Source of the DNA: Rhodanobacter spathiphylli B39
Lineage (GTDB): Bacteria > Pseudomonadota > Gammaproteobacteria > Xanthomonadales > Rhodanobacteraceae
NCBI RefSeq assembly: GCF_000264295.1
Contig: NZ_AJXT01000045.1
Span: forward strand, 50,289-114,288
DNA: 64,000 nucleotides
Reading direction: 5' to 3'
The notes beneath the pieces were generated by a model. That model was not told the origin of the DNA and did not search any database. It was given only the letters and a program-made list of their open reading frames with translations. This document shows, piece by piece, positions 29,139 through 40,869 of this stretch. Numbering within the stretch: the first letter of the stretch is position 1; each line of letters opens with the position of its first letter. Position numbers and translations under genes: made by a program.

Positions 29139-30332
29139 ATGTTTGAACTGATCGATAAACTCGCACCCAATGCAGTCATCAAGGTGATCGGCGTGGGCGG
29201 CGGCGGTGGCAATGCCGTGGCGCACATGCTCAACGCCAACATCGAAGGCGTCGACTTCGTCGTCGCCAACACCGACGCCCAGGCGATGACCAGCTGCGGC
29301 TCGCGTACCCACCTGCAGCTCGGTGGCAACGTGACCAAGGGTCTCGGCGCCGGCGCGAACCCCGAAGTCGGCCGGCAGGCTGCGCTGGAGGATCGCGAAC
29401 GGATCGAGGCGATGCTGGAAGGCGCCGACATGGTGTTCATCACCGCCGGCATGGGCGGCGGCACCGGTACCGGCGCCGCGCCGGTGGTGGCGCAGCTGGC
29501 CAAGGAGAAGGGCATCCTGACCGTGGCCGTGGTGACCAAACCGTTCCCGTTCGAAGGCCGTCGGCGCATGCAGGTCGCCCTGAAGGGCATCGAGGACCTG
29601 TCGCAGCACGTCGACTCGCTGATCACCGTGCCGAACGAGAAGCTGCTCAGCGTGCTCGGCCGCGAAGTGACCCTGCTCAACGCGTTCAAGGCGGCCAACG
29701 ACGTGCTGCAGGGCGCCGTGCAGGGCATTGCCGACCTGATCACGGCCCCGGGCCTGATCAACGTCGACTTTGCCGACGTGCGCACCGTGATGTCGGAGAT
29801 GGGCCTGGCGATGATGGGCTCGGGCACCGCGCGCGGCGACGATCGTGCCCAGGCCGCGGCCGAGGCGGCGATCAAGAACCCGCTGCTGGAAGACGTCAAC
29901 TTGAATGGCGCCTGCGGCATCCTGGTCAACGTCACCGCCGGTCCGAACCTCACCATGCGCGAGTTCGACGAGATCGGCCGCATCATCCACGACTTCGCCA
30001 GCGAAGACGCCACCGTGGTGATGGGCACCTCGCTCGACCCGGAGATGAAGGACGACGTGCGTGTAACGGTGGTCGCCACCGGCCTCAACCGGGCGATGGC
30101 CTCGCGCCAGCAGCCGCCGATCCGCATGGTGGAAACGAGCCAGCAGGTGCAGATGCGTCCGCGCCCGGTGGTGCTGCGCACCGGCACCGGCAACGAGGTG
30201 GTCGACTATGCCCAGCCTGACGTGGTGCATTCGAACCAGGGCAGGACCGAACCCGCGGCGCCGGCGAAGCACGCCGAGCCCGGCTTCGACTACCTGGACA
30301 TTCCGGCGTTCCTGCGCCGCCAGGCCGACTGA
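29139..30332 (+). CDS. ftsZ: Cell division GTPase FtsZ
   Basis: A 397-residue tubulin-like GTPase that forms the Z ring. Motifs: [23 protein letters not shown], the tubulin signature [13 protein letters not shown] (about 107-119), the T7 catalytic loop [11 protein letters not shown], and the conserved C-terminal peptide [14 protein letters not shown] that binds FtsA/ZipA. The C-terminal linker (about 320-380) is short and Pro/Thr-rich. A strong ribosome site (ACGGAGGA) precedes the ATG. It is the last gene of the tight cluster; 475 bp separate it from lpxC. Confidence 0.98.
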   Translation: MFELIDKLAPNAVIKVIGVGGGGGNAVAHMLNANIEGVDFVVANTDAQAMTSCGSRTHLQLGGNVTKGLGAGANPEVGRQAALEDRERIEAMLEGADMVFITAGMGGGTGTGAAPVVAQLAKEKGILTVAVVTKPFPFEGRRRMQVALKGIEDLSQHVDSLITVPNEKLLSVLGREVTLLNAFKAANDVLQGAVQGIADLITAPGLINVDFADVRTVMSEMGLAMMGSGTARGDDRAQAAAEAAIKNPLLEDVNLNGACGILVNVTAGPNLTMREFDEIGRIIHDFASEDATVVMGTSLDPEMKDDVRVTVVATGLNRAMASRQQPPIRMVETSQQVQMRPRPVVLRTGTGNEVVDYAQPDVVHSNQGRTEPAAPAKHAEPGFDYLDIPAFLRRQAD

Positions 30333-30737
30333 AGAGGTGACTTCCGGCAGGCTGACTTCCGACAGGTTCAAACTGTTGGGGGAGATGCGAAAGTATTGAA
30401 CAAATCCGCGTTGGGCCGGTCACTGCAGGACTCACCGGGCTCGCCGCCTGCCGATGGCAGCGTGGCGGATTCGGGTGTCCTGGCCGGTACACGCAGGTCC
30501 AGGCACGCTGCCGGTAGTGCCCCGTGATACCGCAACAAGACTGTGCATCAGGACGATGCATGGCCTGTCGCCACGGCTTTGCCGTGACGGCAGATCCGAT
30601 GTCCCGTGCCGGATTCCCGTCCCCGGCACGGGACGTCGTGTCGGTCGCCGTTCTCCCCGGGAAATCAGATGGATACCCGTCGCTTCAGGGATGAAGGAAC
30701 CATGAAGGCATAATCAGACTGTACGGTACGGTTTGCT
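30333..30737. other. Long ftsZ-lpxC intergenic region with hairpins
   Basis: No credible ORF is seen in this 405-bp stretch; the small ORFs here lack ribosome sites. It holds an imperfect direct repeat (TGACTTCCGGCAGG / TGACTTCCGACAGG, about 30339-30367), a short CACGGC-TTT-GCCGTG stem (about 30572-30586) and a perfect 12-bp stem (30601-30612 with 30623-30634). These could attenuate read-through from ftsZ or form part of a leader. Confidence 0.45.
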
Positions 30738-30766
30738 TTTACCACAGGTTAAAACTGTGTTAGCAT
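30738..30766 (+). promoter_or_regulatory. Candidate lpxC promoter
   Basis: TTTACC at 30738-30743 and TAGCAT at 30761-30766 are separated by 17 nt, each matching four of six sigma-70 consensus bases. A short CACAG...CTGTG inverted repeat (30742-30758) lies between them and could be an operator. The predicted transcript start is about 35 nt before the lpxC ATG. Confidence 0.5.
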
Positions 30767-30807
30767 CCGCCCCTGATTGGCTGCTGCCTACACAGGTACC
30801 AACAAAA

Positions 30808-31722
30808 ATGATCAAGCAGCGTACCCTCAAGAACATCATCCGGGCGACCGGTGTCGGCCTGCATACCGGCGACAAGGTCTACATGACCTTGCGTCCCGCG
30901 GCGCCCAATACCGGCATCGTGTTTCGACGAACGGATCTCGATCCGCCGGTCGATATCCGCGCGCGTGAGGATCATGTCGGCGATACCCGCCTGTCGACCA
31001 CCCTGGTCAATGGCGACGTGCGCGTCTCCACGGTCGAGCATCTGCTCTCGGCGATGGCCGGACTGGGCATCGACAATGCCTATGTCGACCTTTCCGCGCC
31101 GGAAGTGCCGATCATGGACGGCAGCGCCGGTCCCTTCGTGTTCCTGCTGCAGTCCGCCGGCATCGAAGAGCAGGCCGTGGCCAAGCGCTTCATCCGCATC
31201 AAGAAGCCGGTGAAGGTGCAGGAAGGCGACAAGTGGGCCAGCTTCGAGCCGTTCGAAGGCTTCAAGGTGGGCTTCTCGATCGACTTCAACCATCCGATCA
31301 TCAGCCAGCGCACCTCGCGTGCCGAGATCGACTTCTCCACCACCTCCTTCGTCAAGGAAGTGAGCCGCGCCCGCACGTTCGGCTTCATGCGTGACATCGA
31401 GATGCTGCGCGAACACAACCTGGCGCTGGGCGGTTCGATGGACAATGCCGTGGTGCTGGACGACTACCGCGTGCTCAATGAGGACGGCCTGCGTTACGAG
31501 GACGAGTTCGTCAAGCACAAGATCCTCGATGCGATCGGCGACCTGTACCTGCTCGGCCACAGCCTGATCGGCGCGTATCACGCGCACAAGTCGGGTCATG
31601 AACTGAACAACAAGCTGCTGCGCACGCTGATGGCCGACGCCTCGGCGTGGGAAGAGGTCAGCTACCAGGACGATCCGGCCACCTCGCCGATCTCCTACGC
31701 CCATCCCGCCCAGGCGATCTGA
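30808..31722 (+). CDS. lpxC: UDP-3-O-acyl-GlcNAc deacetylase LpxC
   Basis: A 304-residue zinc enzyme that catalyses the committed step of lipid A synthesis. The zinc ligands are visible: His78 in VEHLLSA, and His237 and Asp241 in HKILDAIGD. Other family stretches: [56 protein letters not shown] and [13 protein letters not shown]. Length equals E. coli LpxC (305). The start is ATG 30808 by homology, although the ribosome site is weak (AGGT about 11 nt upstream). A short alternative upstream extension is rejected. It has its own likely promoter and terminator, hence a monocistronic unit. Confidence 0.97.
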   Translation: MIKQRTLKNIIRATGVGLHTGDKVYMTLRPAAPNTGIVFRRTDLDPPVDIRAREDHVGDTRLSTTLVNGDVRVSTVEHLLSAMAGLGIDNAYVDLSAPEVPIMDGSAGPFVFLLQSAGIEEQAVAKRFIRIKKPVKVQEGDKWASFEPFEGFKVGFSIDFNHPIISQRTSRAEIDFSTTSFVKEVSRARTFGFMRDIEMLREHNLALGGSMDNAVVLDDYRVLNEDGLRYEDEFVKHKILDAIGDLYLLGHSLIGAYHAHKSGHELNNKLLRTLMADASAWEEVSYQDDPATSPISYAHPAQAI

Positions 31723-31757
31723 GCCGACGCCGCGGCAGCGGCGCTCCTGTCAAAACG

Positions 31758-31788
31758 AACGGCCGTGTCTCGCGACACGGCCGTTTTC
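31758..31788 (+). terminator. Rho-independent terminator of lpxC
   Basis: Arms 31758-31769 and 31774-31785 form a perfect 12-bp GC-rich stem with a TCGC tetraloop, followed by TTTTC. It starts 36 nt after the lpxC stop. Confidence 0.88.
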
Positions 31789-31901
31789 GTGACGGGCGTC
31801 ACATTTTGCCCGCGTCATGTTTCACGCCCGCGCGACATCCCGGCTTATTCCTTAACAAAGTGCATGCTATAAACCTCACACCGAATTGACGGGCGGCGAC
31901 T

Positions 31902-32384
31902 TCAGCCCGCGTCGGCAGCAGGGGAATCAGCGGTTTCGGCGAAGGACGCCAGCTCAAGGAACAGTGCCCGCAATTCGGGGTCTGTGAATGACGCGGCGGC
32001 CGCCACGAGGTGGGCGGCGGCGGCAGGCGAAAGCGGTTTTGACCGATCCGGTGGTGTTGCGGCCGGTGGTTGGGGGACCACTTTCACGGTGACTGAACTG
32101 GCGCGCGTGCCGATGGCATGTGCGGCGGCAAGGATCTGTGTCTGCATCAAGCGCAGACGCGATGCCCAGCCCGGTGAAGACGCCAGGAAGACGAGGCGGT
32201 CGTGGCGCAGGTTGGCGAATCTCACCTGCTCGCGCAACGGCGATGGCAACGTCTGGCGCAATGCGCGATCCAGCGCTTCCAGCGACTCGGCCTTCTGGGC
32301 CAGGGTCGCGAAGGAGCCGCAATCGACAAGTGACTTCGGTCCGTTGTCGCGGCGGCGGGAAGTGGCCGGGGTAACGCGTTGCAT
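31902..32384 (-). CDS. DUF721 / DciA-like protein
   Basis: A 160-residue protein. The middle segment (about 25-95) matches the DciA KH-like domain: LEALDRALRQTLPSPLREQVRFANLRHDRLVFL followed by SSPGWASRLRLMQTQIL (given here in parts), the hallmark of DUF721. DciA proteins recruit or load the replicative helicase DnaB in bacteria lacking DnaC. The C-terminal 60 residues are Ala/Pro-rich and then helical (FTDPELRALFLELASFAE). A gene of this family beside M23 and secA is also found in pseudomonads. Start ATG 32384 chosen; TTG 32417 would add 11 residues. It is divergent from the M23 gene with only 27 bp between the starts, so the promoters overlap the coding ends. Confidence 0.75.
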   Translation of the reverse strand: MQRVTPATSRRRDNGPKSLVDCGSFATLAQKAESLEALDRALRQTLPSPLREQVRFANLRHDRLVFLASSPGWASRLRLMQTQILAAAHAIGTRASSVTVKVVPQPPAATPPDRSKPLSPAAAAHLVAAAASFTDPELRALFLELASFAETADSPAADAG

Positions 32385-32411
32385 GGTGCCGGAAATCGAT
32401 CTTGGAAAGAC

Positions 32412-33341
32412 ATGCAAATCATACTCGTATCACGTGCCCGGAAATTGCCGCAAACCCTTGATCTGGCGAACCGACGCCTGCGCTGGAAGCTGTTCGCCCT
32501 GGCATCGGTGGCGGTGCTGGCCTGCATGAGCGCCGGCGTGGCGCTGGCGCTGCTGGTGGCCAGCCCGAGAGATCGCTCGCTGGCCGAGATCCATGCCTTG
32601 CAGCAGGAGATCGGTCAGCAGAAAGCCCAGTTGGGCACCGTGCGCGAGGATGCCCGGCGCGGGCTGGACGCGCTGGCCGTGAAGCTGGGTCAGCTGCAGG
32701 CCCAGTCGACCCGCCTGAACGCGTTGGGCGAACGCCTGGCCGAGGTCGGCAAGCTGGACAGCGGCGAGTTCAACTTCGACCAGCAACCCGCCGTGGGCGG
32801 TGTCGAGGACGCCAGCGGCACGGCCTATGCGCTGCCGCCCTCGCTGGACAGCGGCATCAACCAGCTCGCCAGCCAGTTCGACCGCCAGCAGGCCCAGTTG
32901 TCGGCGTTGCAGAGCCTGCTGCTCGACGCCAAGATCGAATCGAATCTGAAGCCCACCGGCATGCCGGTGCCGGGTTACATCTCCTCGTACTTCGGCGTGC
33001 GCGCCGACCCGTTCGACGGCCATTCGGCGAGGCACACCGGCATCGACATATCGACGCCCCTGGGTACCGCCGTGCACACCGTGGCCGAGGGCATGGTGAC
33101 GTTTGCCGGCGTGCGCAGCGGCTACGGCAAGGTGATCGAGATCGACCACGGCAACGGCTACATGACCCGCTACGCCCACAACAGCGCGCTGGAAGTGCGT
33201 CCGGGCCAGCACGTGCAGGTCGGCGACGTGGTCGCCAGGGCCGGCTCGACCGGTCGCTCCACCGGTTCCCACGTGCATTTCGAAGTCTGGTACGACGGCC
33301 GCGTGGTCAACCCGCTGGCCTTCGTGCGCAATCACCGCTGA
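32412..33341 (+). CDS. Membrane-anchored M23 family peptidase
   Basis: A 309-residue LytM-type protein. A membrane anchor (about 27-53) is followed by a coiled coil (about 60-115, HALQQEIGQQKAQL ... LNALGERLAEV), a helical linker, and the M23 domain (about 195-300). Zinc/catalytic positions are kept: HTGIDIS (His and Asp near 207-211) and HVHFEVW (HxH near 286-288), along with SSYFGVRADPF and YAHNS. The intact HxH suggests an active endopeptidase against peptide crosslinks rather than a pseudo-enzyme activator such as NlpD. It sits between a dciA-like gene and secA, in the place of enteric secM. Confidence 0.88.
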   Translation: MQIILVSRARKLPQTLDLANRRLRWKLFALASVAVLACMSAGVALALLVASPRDRSLAEIHALQQEIGQQKAQLGTVREDARRGLDALAVKLGQLQAQSTRLNALGERLAEVGKLDSGEFNFDQQPAVGGVEDASGTAYALPPSLDSGINQLASQFDRQQAQLSALQSLLLDAKIESNLKPTGMPVPGYISSYFGVRADPFDGHSARHTGIDISTPLGTAVHTVAEGMVTFAGVRSGYGKVIEIDHGNGYMTRYAHNSALEVRPGQHVQVGDVVARAGSTGRSTGSHVHFEVWYDGRVVNPLAFVRNHR

Positions 33342-33461
33342 GCCTTTTCCGGCGGTTGCCGCCACTTGAATCGGGCGCCCGCCGGCGCCATTCAGGATGG
33401 CGGGTGCGGCATCTGCGACTGCACGCATCCCCTCCAGTCCGGCCTGACGGGCAGTGCCGAG

Positions 33462-33483
33462 CGGGCATGTAGTAACATGCCCG
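33462..33483 (+). promoter_or_regulatory. Hairpin in the secA leader
   Basis: Arms 33462-33470 and 33475-33483 pair perfectly over 9 bp around AGTA, about 50 nt before the secA ATG. It could be an operator or RNA element. No arrest peptide ORF with a ribosome site is seen with it. Confidence 0.35.
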
Positions 33484-33533
33484 ATTGGCCCGCGCCCGTG
33501 GCGGGCGTTTCAACTCTCCAACCCGGAAAATCG

Positions 33534-36269
<2,736 letters not shown>

Positions 36270-36286
36270 GCTGCCGCGACAGTCCC

Positions 36287-36320
36287 CATGAAAAACCCCG
36301 CCGCGGCGGGGTTTTTCATG
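36287..36320. terminator. Bidirectional rho-independent terminator between secA and apaH
   Basis: Arms 36287-36302 and 36305-36320 are perfect 16-bp complements with AAAAA and TTTTT blocks, giving a U-tract in both directions. It lies 18 nt after the secA stop and 18 nt after the apaH stop on the other strand. Confidence 0.92.
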
Positions 36321-36338
36321 GCTGGAGGCGCTCGCGAA

Positions 36339-37190
36339 TCAGTCTTCGCCGCCGGGTGGGCGTTTCCGGTGGGGTTCCGCGTCGACCGTGACGTAGCGCG
36401 GTTCGTCGCCGTCCAGCTGCAGCGCGGTGAGTTGTCCGCCCCAGACGCAGCCGGTGTCGATCGCGTGCACGCCCAGTCCGGCGAAGCGACCCAGTGCCGA
36501 CCAGTGGCCGCAGACGATGCGGGTATCACGCTTGCGCATGCCGGGCACCGAGAACCACGGATACAGCCCCGGCTTCTGCGTGCCGGGAACGCCCTTGGCA
36601 TCGAAGTCGATGCGGCCGTTGACGTCGCAGTAGCGCATCCGGGTGGTGGTGTTGATGGTGGCACGCTGGCGGTCCAGCCCCTGCAGGCGTGCCGACCAGA
36701 CGGCCGGCCGATTGCCGAACAGGTTGCGCAGCAGACGCGGGTGGCGCGGACTGGACAGTTCACGCTCCACGTCCTGCGCGGCCCGCAATGCCTGGCGCAA
36801 GGTCCACATCGGGGCCAGCCCGGCGTGCACCATGGTCCAGTTGAGCCGTTCGTCGTGGTGCACCAGCTTCTGCGAGCGCAGCCATTCGAACAGCACCGGC
36901 GCATCGTCGGCGAACAGCACTTCGCGCAACTCGGGATTGACCCGCGCCTGCGCGTCCGGGCGGCGCTGCGAGATCGCCAGCAGGCTGAGGTCGTGGTTGC
37001 CCAGGGTGATGATGCTGGACTCGCGCAGGCCGTGAATCAGCCGCAGCGTGTCCAGCGACTGCCCGCCGCGGTTGACCAGGTCGCCGCAGAACCACAGCTG
37101 GTCCTGCGCCGGATCGAAGCGCAGCTTTTCCAGCAGGCGTTGCAATTCGGGATAGCAGCCCTGCACGTCGCCGATTGCGTACGTCGCCAT
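36339..37190 (-). CDS. apaH: Symmetrical bis(5'-nucleosyl)-tetraphosphatase ApaH
   Basis: A 283-residue metallophosphatase that splits Ap4A into two ADP and can decap Np4-capped RNA. Calcineurin-like metal motifs are all present: YAIGDVQGC (GDxxG, 5-13), WFCGDLVNRGG (GDxxxRG, near 33-43), TLGNHDLSLL (GNHD, near 63-66) and the late histidines in GHWSALG and GVHAIDTGCVWG. E. coli ApaH has 280 residues. Last gene of the lptD-surA-pdxA-rsmA-apaG-apaH run; 15 nt after apaG. Confidence 0.95.
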   Translation of the reverse strand: MATYAIGDVQGCYPELQRLLEKLRFDPAQDQLWFCGDLVNRGGQSLDTLRLIHGLRESSIITLGNHDLSLLAISQRRPDAQARVNPELREVLFADDAPVLFEWLRSQKLVHHDERLNWTMVHAGLAPMWTLRQALRAAQDVERELSSPRHPRLLRNLFGNRPAVWSARLQGLDRQRATINTTTRMRYCDVNGRIDFDAKGVPGTQKPGLYPWFSVPGMRKRDTRIVCGHWSALGRFAGLGVHAIDTGCVWGGQLTALQLDGDEPRYVTVDAEPHRKRPPGGED

Positions 37191-37205
37191 GTCAGTCCCT
37201 GACCA

Positions 37206-37589
37206 TCAATGCAGCGTACGCGGAATGGACAGGGTGAAAGTCGGGATCGGCGCCTCGAATTCCGTGCCGTCGTCGGCGAGCATCTGGTAGCTGCCGCCCA
37301 TGGTGCCCACCGGCGTTTCCAGCACCGCGCCGGAGGTGTATTCGAAATCGTCGCCCGGGCGCATCCACGGCTGTTCGCCGACCACTCCTTCGCCGCTGAC
37401 TTCCTCGACCTTGCCGTTGGCGTCGGTGATCATCCAGCGTCGGGCGAGCAGGCGTGCCGGCATCGCTCCGGCATTGCGCAGGGTGATGGTGTAGGCAAAA
37501 ACGTAGCGATTGTCACCCGGCTTGGACTGGTCCGGAACAAAGCGTGTCTGGACCTGCACGTCGATCGTGTAGGAAGGTTTTTCAGTCAT
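37206..37589 (-). CDS. apaG: ApaG domain protein (Co2+/Mg2+ efflux protein ApaG)
   Basis: A 127-residue single-domain protein with a fibronectin-III-like beta fold, the normal length for ApaG. Characteristic stretches: [17 protein letters not shown] [39 protein letters not shown] (in parts [10 protein letters not shown] and [12 protein letters not shown]) and the closing [11 protein letters not shown]. Its biochemical role is unsettled: phenotypes link it to Co2+ resistance and Mg2+ efflux. Start chosen at MTEKPSYT by homology; the open frame upstream overlaps rsmA and is rejected. It stands between rsmA and apaH as in enterics. Confidence 0.93.
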   Translation of the reverse strand: MTEKPSYTIDVQVQTRFVPDQSKPGDNRYVFAYTITLRNAGAMPARLLARRWMITDANGKVEEVSGEGVVGEQPWMRPGDDFEYTSGAVLETPVGTMGGSYQMLADDGTEFEAPIPTFTLSIPRTLH

Positions 37590-37645
37590 GTCGCGATTGT
37601 ACGGCCTGCCGCCGTGATTGGGTGGCGTTGCCGCGGGTGCGTCGA

Positions 37646-38434
37646 TCAGCGATCGCCGTAGACCTTGGCCAGGCGCACGAAATCCGCCGGCGCCAGTGTC
37701 TCGGCGCGGGCGCGCGGATCGACGTCGGCGCGGCGGATCGCGTCGGCATCGAGCAGTTGCGCCAGGGCATTGGACAGGGTCTTGCGGCGCTGTCCGAACG
37801 CCGCCTTGACCACGCTGTAGACGTGTTCGGGTCGCGCATCGTGCAGTTCTTCCGGAGCCAGCGGCAGCAGGCGTACCACAGCCGAGTCCACCTTCGGCGG
37901 CGGGCGGAACGCTTCCGGCGGAACCTCGAACAGCGGTTCCACCCGGCAAGCCAGCTGCAGCATCACCGACAGCCGTCCATACGTCTTGCTGCCGGGCTCG
38001 GCCGCCATGCGGTCGACCACTTCCTTCTGCAGCATGAAGTGCATGTCCTGGATGGCGGCGGCATGTTCGACGCAGTGGAACAGGATCGGGCTGGAGATGT
38101 AGTAGGGCAGGTTGCCCGCGATGCGCAGACGGGAGACGCCGTGGCTGTGCGCCATCGCGGTGAAGTCCACCTTGAGCACGTCGGCATGGACGATGTGCAG
38201 TTCGCCCGCGCTGGCCGCGCGCGCCTGCAGGCCGGGGATCAGGTCGGTGTCCAGTTCGATCGCGGTGAGCCTGCGGGCCGCGGCCAGCAGCGGCAGGGTC
38301 AGCGCTCCCTCGCCCGGCCCGATCTCGACCACGAAGTCCTCGGCGCGCGGCCTGATCGCGCTGACGATGCGATCGATGTAGCGGCCGTCATGCAGGAAGT
38401 GCTGGCCGAAGCTTTTCTTGGGGCGCGCGTTCAT
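37646..38434 (-). CDS. rsmA: 16S rRNA (adenine1518/1519-N6)-dimethyltransferase
   Basis: A 262-residue SAM-dependent enzyme (KsgA) that dimethylates two adenines in 16S rRNA helix 45 late in 30S assembly. Motifs: [11 protein letters not shown] (start), [14 protein letters not shown] (SAM loop I, about 38-51), [20 protein letters not shown], and the catalytic [10 protein letters not shown] (about 108-117). Length matches E. coli (273). The ATG overlaps the pdxA stop by 1 nt (TGATG), so translation is probably coupled. Confidence 0.96.
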   Translation of the reverse strand: MNARPKKSFGQHFLHDGRYIDRIVSAIRPRAEDFVVEIGPGEGALTLPLLAAARRLTAIELDTDLIPGLQARAASAGELHIVHADVLKVDFTAMAHSHGVSRLRIAGNLPYYISSPILFHCVEHAAAIQDMHFMLQKEVVDRMAAEPGSKTYGRLSVMLQLACRVEPLFEVPPEAFRPPPKVDSAVVRLLPLAPEELHDARPEHVYSVVKAAFGQRRKTLSNALAQLLDADAIRRADVDPRARAETLAPADFVRLAKVYGDR

Positions 38435-39483
38435 CAGGCGGATGCTTCCGGGGAAAGCGGTCCTTCGGCATGCTCTTCGCCCCGCGGGGAAGCGGAGGAG
38501 CGAGCGGCGCCGCGTGCCACCAGGTCCATCGCCATCTTCGCCGCGGCGATCAGGCTGGAAGGATCGCCGCGGCCAGTGCCAGCCAGATCCAGCGCGGTGC
38601 CGTGGTCGACCGAGGTGCGGATGAACGGCAGGCCGAGGGTAAGGTTGACGGTACGGTCGAAGGCTTCGCTCTTCAGTACCGGCAGCGCCTGGTCGTGATA
38701 CATCGCCAACACCGCATCGTAGCTCTTGCGTTGCGCCGGCACGAACGCGGTATCGGCCGGCAGCGGCCCGATCAGCTGCATGCCTTCGCGACGCAAGGCC
38801 TCGATCACGGGGATCAGCGTGTCGATTTCCTCGTGGCCGAGGTGGCCGGCTTCACCCGCGTGCGGGTTGATGCCGAGCACGGCGATGCGTGGCGAGGCCA
38901 GGCCGAACTTCGTCTGCAATTCCGCGTGCACGATGCGCAGCGTGCGCATGAGCGTGGCCGAAGTGATCGCGGCAGGCACGGCCGCGAGTGGCAGATGGGT
39001 GGTAGCCAGCGCCACCCTCAGCTCGGGGCTGGCCAGCATCATCACCACCTCGGCATGGGCGCGTTCGGCGAAGAATTCGGTGTGTCCGCTGAAGCGGATG
39101 CCGGCGTCGTTGATCGAGGCCTTCTGCAGCGGCGCGGTGACGACTGCGGCGTAGCGACCCGCCATGCAGCCGTCCGCTGCTTCGCTCAGCGTGTCCAGCA
39201 CGTGGCGGGCATTGCGTGGATCGGGTCGACCCGGCGCTTCGTCGACCGCCAGGGGCACATGCCGCACGCGCAGCGTGCCGGGTTGACGTTCGGTGATGTC
39301 CGAACCGTCGTCATCGATCAGCGTGACCGGAACTGCGCAGCGCGAGGACGCGCGGCGCAGCAGGCTGCGGTCGGTGATGGCGACGAGATTGGCCGGCAGG
39401 GACGTGCCAGCCAGCCGGACCAGCAGCTCCGGGCCGATGCCTGCCGGCTCTCCGGCGGTGACCGCGAGCCGGGGCAGCGGCAT
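38434..39483 (-). CDS. pdxA: 4-hydroxythreonine-4-phosphate dehydrogenase PdxA
   Basis: A 349-residue NAD-dependent, metal-binding enzyme of pyridoxal-5'-phosphate synthesis. Motifs: LAVTAGEPAGIGPEL at the N-terminus, TAPLQKASINDAG, FSGHTEFFAE, GINPHAGEAGHLGHEE (metal His), YHDQALPVLK and TSVDHGTALDLAGTG near the end. The last 25 residues (GAARSSASPRGEEHAEG...) form a low-complexity tail beyond the family's usual end. ATG 39483 is preferred; TTG 39492 would add three residues. It lies 15 nt after surA, a linkage also seen in E. coli. Confidence 0.94.
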   Translation of the reverse strand: MPLPRLAVTAGEPAGIGPELLVRLAGTSLPANLVAITDRSLLRRASSRCAVPVTLIDDDGSDITERQPGTLRVRHVPLAVDEAPGRPDPRNARHVLDTLSEAADGCMAGRYAAVVTAPLQKASINDAGIRFSGHTEFFAERAHAEVVMMLASPELRVALATTHLPLAAVPAAITSATLMRTLRIVHAELQTKFGLASPRIAVLGINPHAGEAGHLGHEEIDTLIPVIEALRREGMQLIGPLPADTAFVPAQRKSYDAVLAMYHDQALPVLKSEAFDRTVNLTLGLPFIRTSVDHGTALDLAGTGRGDPSSLIAAAKMAMDLVARGAARSSASPRGEEHAEGPLSPEASA

Positions 39484-39498
39484 GGCGTCCAACCGCGC

Positions 39499-40836
39499 TT
39501 ACGGCGACTTGGCGGACTGGTCGTCCGCGCTGCGCAGCTCGGGTACCAGCACGTTGATGTAGGCGTTGGAACGCAGGTCGCGCAGATAGTCTTCGTATGC
39601 CTGCTCGGACTTGCGGGTGCCGATCGCTTGGCGTGCCTGGTCGCGGGCGATCTGCACCGTCTGGTCGCTCTGGCGCTCGCCGAGGCGTTGCAGGATGTGC
39701 CAGCCGGCTTCGCTCTGGAACGGCTTGGATACCTCGTTGTCCTTCAACTGGTCCAGCTGGTTGGCGATGGTCTTGCCCCAGGCATCCTTGGGGAACCAGC
39801 CCATGTCACCGCCGACGTTGGCCGAGGTGTCGTCCTTCGAATATTCCTTGGCCAGGGCAGCGAAGTCCTCGTGCTTGTCGACGATGCGCTGGTACAGGTC
39901 GCGCGCCTTCTGCTCGGCCTGCTCCGGCGTCACCAGCTCGCTGGGACGGATCAGGATCTGCCGGGCATGCAGCTCGGTGACCATCTTGCGGCTGCTGTCG
40001 CGCTGGTCGACCAGCTTGAGGATGTGGAAACCGGTCGGACCGCGCAGGGCGGGGCTGACGTCGCCGGGCTTCATGGTGGCGATGGTGTCGGCGAACGCGG
40101 GCGGAATCTCGTCCAGCCGGCGCCAGCCGAGGTCACCACCTTCCAGCGCATCCGAAGCGTCGGAATAGCGGATCGCGGCCGCGTTGAAGTCCATGCCGCC
40201 CTTGATCGCGGCCATTGCCGCCTCGGCCTTGGCCTGGCTGGCCTGGATGGCCGCGGCGTCGCCGCCGGCGGGAATGCTGATCTGGATATGCGCCAGGTGC
40301 ACTTCGCCGGACTTGTAGGTCGGGCTGCTGAGCAGGTTGTCGATCTCGCTGTCGGTCACCGACACGGAGTCCTGCACCACGCTCTGGTGCAGGCGCTGCA
40401 CCGTGATCTGGTCACCGATCTGCTCGCGGAAGGCCGCGAAGCTGCTGCCGCTGCGCTCGACCTCGGTACGCAACTGGTCGGGGCTGAGATTGTTCTGCTG
40501 CGCCACACCCTGGATGGCCTGATCGATGTCGGCGTCGGACACCCGAATGCCCTGGTCCTGCGCCTTCTGCACCTGCAGGCGCATCAGCACCAGCCGGTTC
40601 AGTACCTGCTGCTGCAGCACGTTCATCGGCGGCAGTTGGTCGGTATGGCCGGCGTACTGCTGCTGCACCGAGAGCACGGCGTCGTTCAGCTGGCTCTGCA
40701 GGATCACGTCTTCGTTGACCACGGCCACGATCCGGTCCAGCGGCTGGCTGGCCGGCGCAGTCGGGGTCAGCAACTGGGCGTGAGCGGGCAGGATGATCGC
40801 AAGCGCGAGCAGAAGGGATGCGAAGGTTTGCTTCAT
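39499..40836 (-). CDS. surA: Periplasmic chaperone / peptidyl-prolyl isomerase SurA
   Basis: A 445-residue exported chaperone that escorts outer-membrane proteins, including LptD, to the BAM complex. A Sec signal (MKQTFASLLLALAIILPAHA) is followed by the SurA N-terminal domain (about 33-150, DRIVAVVNEDVILQSQL), two parvulin domains (about 178-285, VHLAHIQISIP; and 290-395, ELHARQILIRPS) and a short C-terminal strand. Length matches E. coli (428). The product helps fold LptD, encoded immediately upstream in the same transcription direction (33 bp gap). Confidence 0.95.
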   Translation of the reverse strand: MKQTFASLLLALAIILPAHAQLLTPTAPASQPLDRIVAVVNEDVILQSQLNDAVLSVQQQYAGHTDQLPPMNVLQQQVLNRLVLMRLQVQKAQDQGIRVSDADIDQAIQGVAQQNNLSPDQLRTEVERSGSSFAAFREQIGDQITVQRLHQSVVQDSVSVTDSEIDNLLSSPTYKSGEVHLAHIQISIPAGGDAAAIQASQAKAEAAMAAIKGGMDFNAAAIRYSDASDALEGGDLGWRRLDEIPPAFADTIATMKPGDVSPALRGPTGFHILKLVDQRDSSRKMVTELHARQILIRPSELVTPEQAEQKARDLYQRIVDKHEDFAALAKEYSKDDTSANVGGDMGWFPKDAWGKTIANQLDQLKDNEVSKPFQSEAGWHILQRLGERQSDQTVQIARDQARQAIGTRKSEQAYEDYLRDLRSNAYINVLVPELRSADDQSAKSP

Positions 40837-40869
40837 CAGTGGAAAGCCTGGTCGCCGCAGCGAGTGTGT

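Noticed and set aside
30454..30705. Small ORF in the ftsZ-lpxC gap (about 83 codons)
   Set aside because: It has no ribosome site, an Arg/Pro-rich shadow-like composition, and runs across the palindromes.
33366..33533. N-terminal extension of secA from an upstream TTG, or a secM-like leader ORF
   Set aside because: SecA homology begins exactly at 33534, the upstream residues are unlike SecM, and no ribosome site precedes the TTG.
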